From a virus, in IMG/VR virus record IMGVR_UViG_3300021379_001276, positions 1-22,719 of that record: a stretch of DNA of 22,719 nt; one strand, 5' to 3'. The notes under the pieces are model-generated. The model was not told where the DNA came from. It did not search any database and saw only the letters and a list, made by a program, of their open reading frames with translations. Below are positions 1 through 9,000 of the stretch, piece by piece. Positions within the stretch are counted from its first letter, which is position 1. Every line of letters starts with the position of its first letter. The position numbers and the translations under genes were made by a program.

Positions 1-2
1 TT

Positions 3-3000
3 GCTGATGGATTATATTTTGTCAAAAGAGTAAATCAATCTACAGTTAAGTTTGCAAAAAGTAGAAGTGATATTCTAAATTCAAACTTTGTGTCAGTTGA
101 TTCTGCTGTCACGATAACTAATAGTTCAATAAAACCATTTGAGTTTAATGGAAAGAACTTTGAATCTCAAAATTTACTTAGAAAAATATCAAAACCAAAA
201 TCCACAGAAATATTAAAAGAAACTGAACCAGGATCTACTGGTATTCTTATCAATGGAGTTGAAATTGTAAATTATAAGTCTAAAGATTTTGTCAAATATG
301 GAAAAATTGAAAATATTAGAGTTTTGTCTCCAGGTGGAGGAATTGATGTAATTAATCCACCGAATCTTATTATTAGTGATTCTGTAGGTACAGGGGCTAC
401 TGGTTATCCTGCTATATCTGGTTCACTAAGAGAGATTCGTATTAAAGATACTGGATTTGATTATCTAAAAACTCCAACCCTAAAAATTACTGGTGGTAAT
501 GGTCAGGGTGCCTTGGGCAAGGTCAATATGAAATTAATTGACCACTCTGTAGGGTTTATTGCTGGTGAAGGTAATTCTGGAATAACTACAGGAACAGCAT
601 CTGATGAATCTACAATTGGTTTTTCAACTTACCATAAGTTTAGAAATGTTGAGAAGGTAATATACAAGACAAACAACCAACCTGGTGTTGCTGGCATAGT
701 TACAAATTCGGAGTATTTCTTATCCGTAATTGATAATGTCACAGTTAAACTTCACCCAACACAAAATGATGCCATATTGGGAATCAATACAGTATATCTG
801 ACTGATTATGGTTCTGGAAAGCACTTTTTAGAATCTGTCAATAAAAAGTCAGTATTAGATTCTATCAATATTGTCAATGGGGGTGTTGGTTATGAAAATA
901 AAAAGCGCACAGCACAGGCATTAGTAGGAGTTAGTACAGCAAGTGACTCAATATTCATCAATGATCATGATTATAAATCTGGAGAACTTATTAAGTACAC
1001 CTGCACAGGAACACATATTTCTGGATTGTCTGTAGATACTGAATATTATGTCACAAGAGTTGATAAAGACTCATTCAAACTTTCTGCTGTAGGATTATCT
1101 TCTGACAGAGAGTTTTTCTATAGAACAAAGCAATATGTAGATTTCACTTCTGTTGGAGTTGGAACTCATATTTTCAATTATCCCGAAATAAGCGCGACTC
1201 TCTTGGGGGAGGTTGGTATTTCTTCTATTGGCGAAGAAACATTCAAAGCAGAAATACAACCAATCTTTAGAGGTCAAGTAACTTCAGTTCATTTAGAAAA
1301 TCAAGGTGTTGGTTATGGATCTTCCGATATCATAAATTTAGACAACTCCCCCCAGGTCATTCTTGATACTGGAAGAGAGGCTCTATTGTTGCCAATAGTT
1401 AATAATGGAAGAATTGTACAAGTTATTGTTCAAAGTTCAGGATCTGGATATTTCTCAACTCCAGATTTAATTGTAAATGGAGATGGTTTTGGTGCTGTAT
1501 TGATTCCCATCATTGAAAATGGGTCTATAACCTCTGTTACTATTGTACAACCTGGTAGTGGATATGTTCAAGGTTCCACAATTGTTGATGTGATTACTGC
1601 TGAGACATCTATCAATGCAGCTGCATTTAAAGCAGATGTTCAAACTTGGAGAATCAACTTATTTAATCAACATCTTCCATTTTTTACTGCGGATGATGGT
1701 GTATTGATAGAATCAAGAGATCAACTACATCTACAATATACTCATGTATATGCTCCAAGAAAACTTAGAGAAAATACATTTTCAATTAAAACTACTGGAG
1801 AAATAAGTTATGGGGAACCAGATTTAAAAAAAGTTGATAATTTAGAGGTTTCATCCACTAAACACTCACCAATACTTGGATTTGCATATGATGGCAATCC
1901 AATTTATGGTCCATATGGATTCAAAAATAAATCTGGTGGTGTAATCACCCAAATGAAGTCTGGATATTCCTTGGATATAAAACCAAACAGACCTCCAACA
2001 AGTAATTTTCCAGAAGGATTTTTTGTAGAAGATTATACTCATGTAAAATCAACTGAGGAAGATATTCTTGATGAAAACAATGGAAGATTCTGCTTAACTC
2101 CAGATTATCCAAATGGAACTTATGCATATTTTATGACCATAGATGATGATTCTGTAGAATCTTCTGGAGTATTTAAAAACTATAAAAAACCAACATTCCC
2201 ATATATAATCGGTCAAAATTATCATTCAGTTCCTGAAGAGTATAACTTCAAGTTATCTGCGAATCAGAACAACTTTGAATCTTTGAAGAACGAGTATAGA
2301 AGAAACACTAAACCATATAACTTATTAGAGTTTGATATAAATTATCCATATATTGATATTCCAAACAAATTAAATCAAAAGTCTACAATATCAGCAACAG
2401 CAAAAGGTGTTGTCAATTCAATTGGCATTTCCACTGGGGGTATTGGGTATAAAGTTGGAGATGTTTTAGTATTCAATAATGTTGGCACTAAAGGAGAAGG
2501 TGCTGCTGGTAGAGTGGCAAGAGTCAAAGGAAGAAGTGTTGATAGCATAAGTGTTGCTACTAGTTCTATTGAAAATTTAGAAATCTATCCAGGACAATCT
2601 AAGGGAGAATATATTTTATATTCTGACAATCCAAATAACTTTGAAAATCTTGATATAGTGAATATATCCGGATTATCAACAACTTCTTCTAAAATAGAAG
2701 GTTCTTATTCTGTAGGTATTAGTTCAAATATTCTTAAGTTTACTGGAATAGGAACAACTGCAGTATCTATTGATGACCCTTCAGTTACTGGTATTGTCAC
2801 CTTCTTTAGAGTATCAGGCAATCTGTCTCGTTCTAAGATTAGAGAGAATGATATCTTAATTACTGGAACTGAGAAAATTAAGGTTCTAAATGTAGACCGA
2901 CTAAACTCTAGAATAAGAGTTCTTAGGGAGGTTGAGGGAACGACAGGAACTTCTCACACTATTGGAAAATTGATATATGAAGTTCCCAGAAAATTATCAA

Positions 3001-6000
3001 TTAATAGTGGATTTAAGACAGATTATCAATACAGAGAGAACCAGCAAATTTACTTTAATCCAATAAATGTAGTTGGACTGGGAACTACTGCTGGAGTTGG
3101 GATTGGAACTACCATCACATTTGCAAATCCTGGTGTAGGTGCTACTCAGATATTCATCCAAACTAAAGCATTATACCTTAAAGATCACAATTTGCAAACA
3201 GGAGACTTGTTAACTTATTCTCCTGGTAATGGTGGTAGTGGTATTATTGTCCAAGATGAAACGAATGTTGGGGTAGGAACAACATTACCAGATGGGCAAT
3301 CTTTATTTGTTGCTAAAATTAATGATGATTTGATTGGAGTCGCAACTGTTAGAGTTGGTCTTGGAACAACTGGAACCTTTGTTGGACTTGCAAATACTAT
3401 TTCAACCACATTGTTCTTCAGATCAGTAGGTGCTGGAGATACACACAGTTTCACTACAAACTATGAAGTATTGACTGGAAATGTAGAAAGAAACTTAGTA
3501 ACAGTATCTACTGCAGAAACTCATGGATTAAGTCAACCACACAATGTATTTGTAAATGCAAATCCAAATAATACAAAGACAGTTATTTTCAAATATGACA
3601 ATTACAATAGAAGAGTTGTAGTTGATCCTATTGATTTTTCTGCAGCAGGAGTTAATACATCTACTAATGCTATCACACTAAATTCTCACAAATTGAAGAC
3701 TGGCGATAAAGTTATACATACAGCAACTATACCGTCAGTAGGATTATCCAGCGATACGATTTATTATGCGAAGGTAATTGATAGAGATACGATCAAACTT
3801 TCAAATAGTTATTTTGATGCTACTAAAGAAAAACCGACCATAGTTGAAATAACAAGTGCATCTGCTGGCACAATATCACCAGTCAATCCTCCAGTAAGAT
3901 TGTATAAAAATTCTACTGTAACATTTGATCTATCAGATCCATCATTGGCATTCACAATTTCTGGCACAAAATATCCAGGATTTGCTTTGAATTTTTATAG
4001 GGATAAAGATTTCAAAGTAGTTTGGGAAAAATCAGAAGATAGCAAACTATTTGAGATTTCAAGAGAAGGAACAGTTGGTTCATCTGGTGCTAAAGTTATT
4101 CTAAAAGTAACTGAAGATATTCCCGAGTTCTTGTATTATAAACTTGACCTAATAGATTCAAATATAAGTGTAGATGTTCCCGATGAAAAAACTGGAATTT
4201 TTATAGATGATGAGGTTGTAAATTCAAGTCAGATTCAAATAACAAATAGTATTTACAATGGAACTCACAGAATTCTCACACCATCTACCACTTCCTTTAC
4301 ATATACACTGAAAGAAACTCCAGAAGAAACTATTTACAATGCATCTTCTGGTTCTTTAATAAACTATGATACCGATTGTACACATACTACCGGACCAATC
4401 TCAAGTATTGAAGTTACTAATCCAGGTATAAATTACAGAATATTACCAGAAATATCAAGTATAACAAGTGTTAGTGGAAATGGTGCCGTTTTAGAAGCAC
4501 AAAGCAAATCTGTAGGAAAAATTCTTTCAACTAAAATAAAAGACTTTGGAAATTCTTATCCATCTGACCCAACTCTCTCTCCATCTGCATTATATCCACA
4601 AGTCATACAAATAGAACCACTTGTTGTTTTCAAATCCATTGGAATATCTTCTTTTGGAAGAGGATTTGCTTTCCCACCAAAATTAGTTGTTATTGATGGT
4701 GGAACTAATGAGGTAGTATCTGATATAGATCTAAGAGTAACACCTGGCGATAGAACTGTTGAAATACTTAAGAACACAAAGGGAATTACTAATGCAGACC
4801 CTATATTCATTCCAACAGAAACTGGTGCTGGAGTTGGTGCAACGATTAGTTATAACGAATCAACTAAAGATGTGACTGCATTCTTAGCAGTTGGTTTTAG
4901 CACAGAAAATTCTTTCCCATTTGCTGTTGGAGATAAGGTTTTAGTTGAAGGTTTGAGTGTTGGTATTGGAACTACAACAGGAAAAGGATTCAACTCTGAA
5001 AATTATAACTACAAACTATTTGATATAACTGATGTTGATGAAAACTTGGGTGGAATTGGAAGTATAACTTATAGTCTTTCTAGCGTTTTAGAATCAGGTG
5101 AATTCCCTGGCACTTTTGATATAACAAATTCTTCAGGAAGGATTATTGCTCAAAAGAATTTCCCAACCTTCTCTAGTATTCTTACCAGAAAGCAGTTCTT
5201 TAAAGGAGAAACTGTATCCTCAAATTCTGCTGTTGGTATTATCAATGAATGGAATCCTAAGTCAAGTATTTTAAGAGTTTCTTCTAATAGTGAGTTTGTA
5301 GTTGGAGAAAAAATCACTGGACAATCCTCAGATGTTCAAGGAATAGCATCTTCGGTAACTTCATCTGAAGAATACTATAATCTCAATCCAACAGTTGAAG
5401 TTATACAGGGTTGGCAAAATGATTCGGGTGAATTGAATCTAAATCTTCAAAGATTGCAAGATAGTTTCTATTATCAAAACTTCTCATATTCATTGAAATC
5501 AGAAGTTCCATTTGAAACTTGGAATGAACCAGTTTCTTCTTTGAATCATACTTTAGGATTTAAAAAGTTTTCTGACTATCAGTTAGAAACTATAAACTCA
5601 AATAGCATGTCGGTTGATGTACCAGGGAGGACTGGCGGTGTTGATATTGTTACTGATTTACTGGGAGTTGCTAGTGTAAATTGTTACTATGCATTTGACC
5701 TTGTATCTGAAAACAATCTGGTTATAAACTCAAGAAATGTTTCAGATGAAATCACATTCTCTAGTATCATTCTAGAGGATTTCTTTGAATCAATAGGAAA
5801 TAGAGTTCTTTCTATTGATGATCTTAGTGGTCAGTTTAATAGCGAACCAAGAGCTACAAGATTTAGTGTAGTAAATGAATTTGATTTTACTCAGGCAAGA
5901 TTCCAAAAATATTTTACTTATGTTAGAGATAAAAAATTTACCGCACAAAGACAATTTGCCATAGTAGATATCGTTCATGATAGTTTTCTTGCTTATATAA

Positions 6001-9000
6001 ATGAATATGGCGTACTTGTTACTCCATATCCATTAGGAGTGTTTAGTGAAGATGAACCAACTTTGGGATCATTTGACTTTGCCATTGTAGGAGACAATGC
6101 AGAACTTAGATTCTTCCCAACAAAATTTAAGATTAATGATTATGATGTTGTTATTGCAGCATTTAGTTTGAATGACAAAGTTCTTTCTACCGGAGATCTA
6201 AATTTTGAGGAAGCAGTAAAACTTAGTAGCAGTAGTGTTCAAGTAGAAGCAGCAACACCAGCAACTATAGTTTCTGTTGCTTCCACTATCACTAGTTTAA
6301 AAGTATTGGTTAATATCAACCCTGATATTGGAAGTGATAGAGAGTTTGAGTGTGTTGAACTTAATATTACTCATGATGGAACTAATGAAGGAGTGAGTTT
6401 TTCAGAATATGGAAGATTAACCACAAACCCAGAAAGAGGTCCTGCCGCTGGTCTGGGATCTTATTATCCTCATATTGAAAATTCACTTCTTAAGGTTGAT
6501 TTTATTCCAACAGCAACTGGAATAGGAACTACTGGTGCTATAAACACATTCCATGTTGGTTTTACAACTGGTAGTATTTCAACAGGAACTACTACATATG
6601 AAGATTTATCAAATCTTCTCAATAAGGTGACGACTACAAGTATTTCTGCATCTGCTAATCCAGGAATAACAACTGTCGCAACATATGGAGAAGGATATGA
6701 TGCATCATACAATATAATTCAAGTTACTGATACAACAAACTCAGCAAATCAACTTTCAGAACTTATTGTTATTGATAATTATGTTGACCCAACATCTATA
6801 GATCCTTTTAATGCATTTTTTACAGAATATGGAAATGTTGTAACTTCATCTGGATTGGGAACTTTTGGGGCAAGAGTTTCTGCTGCTGGAACTAACAGCA
6901 TTGTCTTTACTCCAAATCCAAACATTGATACAGTTGTTAAAGTTTTCACACAAGCTTTAACGCCACATTCAGACTTACCAGAAGGTGCCTCTTCTACCAC
7001 ACTTGATTTTACAAATGGACATTTAGATACTAACGAATCATTCTATACCGGAACTGAATCTGACATCAAGAGAGATTTTGAATTGAGGCATGAGGGACTG
7101 CAAGTCTTTGAAAGATACTTTGAGGGTAATAATAGTGAGGTTGTTGATGTAGAAAATAATCTCATCATTATTCCCAATCACTTCTTCTCTTCCGGTGAGA
7201 AGTTGACATATATTAATGTTGGAACAGCATCATCTGCCATTGGAATTGCTACAACTAGTTTTGTAGGATATGCAGACACAACATTCCTTCCTAAAGAAAA
7301 TATCTTTGCAGTTAAGGTTGATGAAAATTCTATAAGAATTGCTTCAAGTGCAGAAAATGCTCTTAAACTTACTCCTCAGATAGTTGAATTGGAAAGCGTT
7401 GGTATTGGAACATCTCATAGATTTATTGCCCAAAATCAAAACGCAAGAGCACTTGTTGCTATTGATAATATGATACAATCCCCTGTTGTATCTACAGCAA
7501 TAACAACTACTTTAGAAGCTAACGTAGCACTTGAAGATACTATAATATTCTTCGTTGGAATAACATCTTTCTTTGGTTCTGACTTAATTAAAGTTAATGA
7601 TGAAATTATGAAGATTGAACAGATTGGTATTAATGCTGAACCGAATGCAATAAGAGTTCGTAGACCTTGGTTAGGAACTGGATTGTCAACACACTTGTCA
7701 GGTGAGTTAGTTACAAAAATTGTAGGAAACTACAATATTGTAGAGAATTTCATTTCATTTGCTGCAGCACCTTTTGGGGGAACTCCACCAGAGACAACTG
7801 ATCCTGACGAAATTGATTATGTAGGTATAACAACATCTTCTACATTCCAAGGTAGAACTTTCTTGAGAAATGGTATTGTAGGTTCAACTGCTGAAGCATA
7901 TTCTAAGAACTATATCTTTGATAATATTTCCGATCAGTTTGATGGTTCTAAAAATTCATTTACATTAACACAAAATGGTTCTAATGTATCAGGAATTACT
8001 ACACAAAATGGTATCATTCTGGTAAATGATACAATCCAGTTCTCAAAAATTATAAATCAGTATACTTTAGAAGAATCATCTGGTATAACATCCATTACCT
8101 TCACTGGATCAAATCCCTCACCATTAGGACCAGATGTTGGAATCTCCAGTTTCCCTAAAGGTGGTGTTATTGTATCAGTATCTTCCACAGAAGGATTTGG
8201 ATATCAACCATTAGTGTCTGCTGGAGGAACAGCAATAATTTCTGGACTGGGAACTGTTTCTAGCATTAGTATTGCTAATACTGGAAGTGGTTACAGAGGA
8301 AGAACTAGATATGAAATCTTGACTGATACTTCCAGCCCTGTTGGTATTGGTTCAACTGAAATCTATTTGGATAATTCCAATAGTGTTTATGATATCATCA
8401 ATACTTTAAATACTGGAGACAATGTTACAATCGGTATCGGTACATTTATCAAAGAAAATGGATGCACTGTTGTATCCACTGCTTCCACCTTTGTAAGAGT
8501 TGGAATTGGTTCCACTACAAATGTTGAAATTCCGTCTGGAACTCAGGTCAGTATTGGAATCACCAATCCATCTATTGGGTATGTAAATGTAAGTGTTGCT
8601 AATAGTGATATTGGCGTTACAACAGCATTCTATCATGTTGGTTTTGCTACTATTATTACCGGAACTGGTAATATATCTACAGATGTTACGATCACTTTTG
8701 ATGGTGCGGAATTTACAAGTTCCTCTTTTGTTGTTGTTGATGATCCAGATTCATATAGTGGTCTTGATTTGAAATATAAATCCGGAATTTCTGGTTTTGG
8801 AACTGAAGCAACTATTGATATTGTTGTTGGTCAAGGATCAAGTGTGATTGGTTTTGAAATTAGGAATACTGGATATGCTTATGGTAATGGTGACATATTA
8901 ACCGTTGCTACAGGTGGATTGACAGGAATTCCTACTACATCAGATTTTAGTGGTGATGAGTTTTTACTAACTATTGAAGAAATAATTTCTGATGAGTTTA

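Noticed and set aside
90-92. GTG as the start codon of the giant first gene
   Set aside because: The frame is open upstream to the window edge, the upstream codons match an internal repeat of the same protein, and no ribosome site precedes the GTG.
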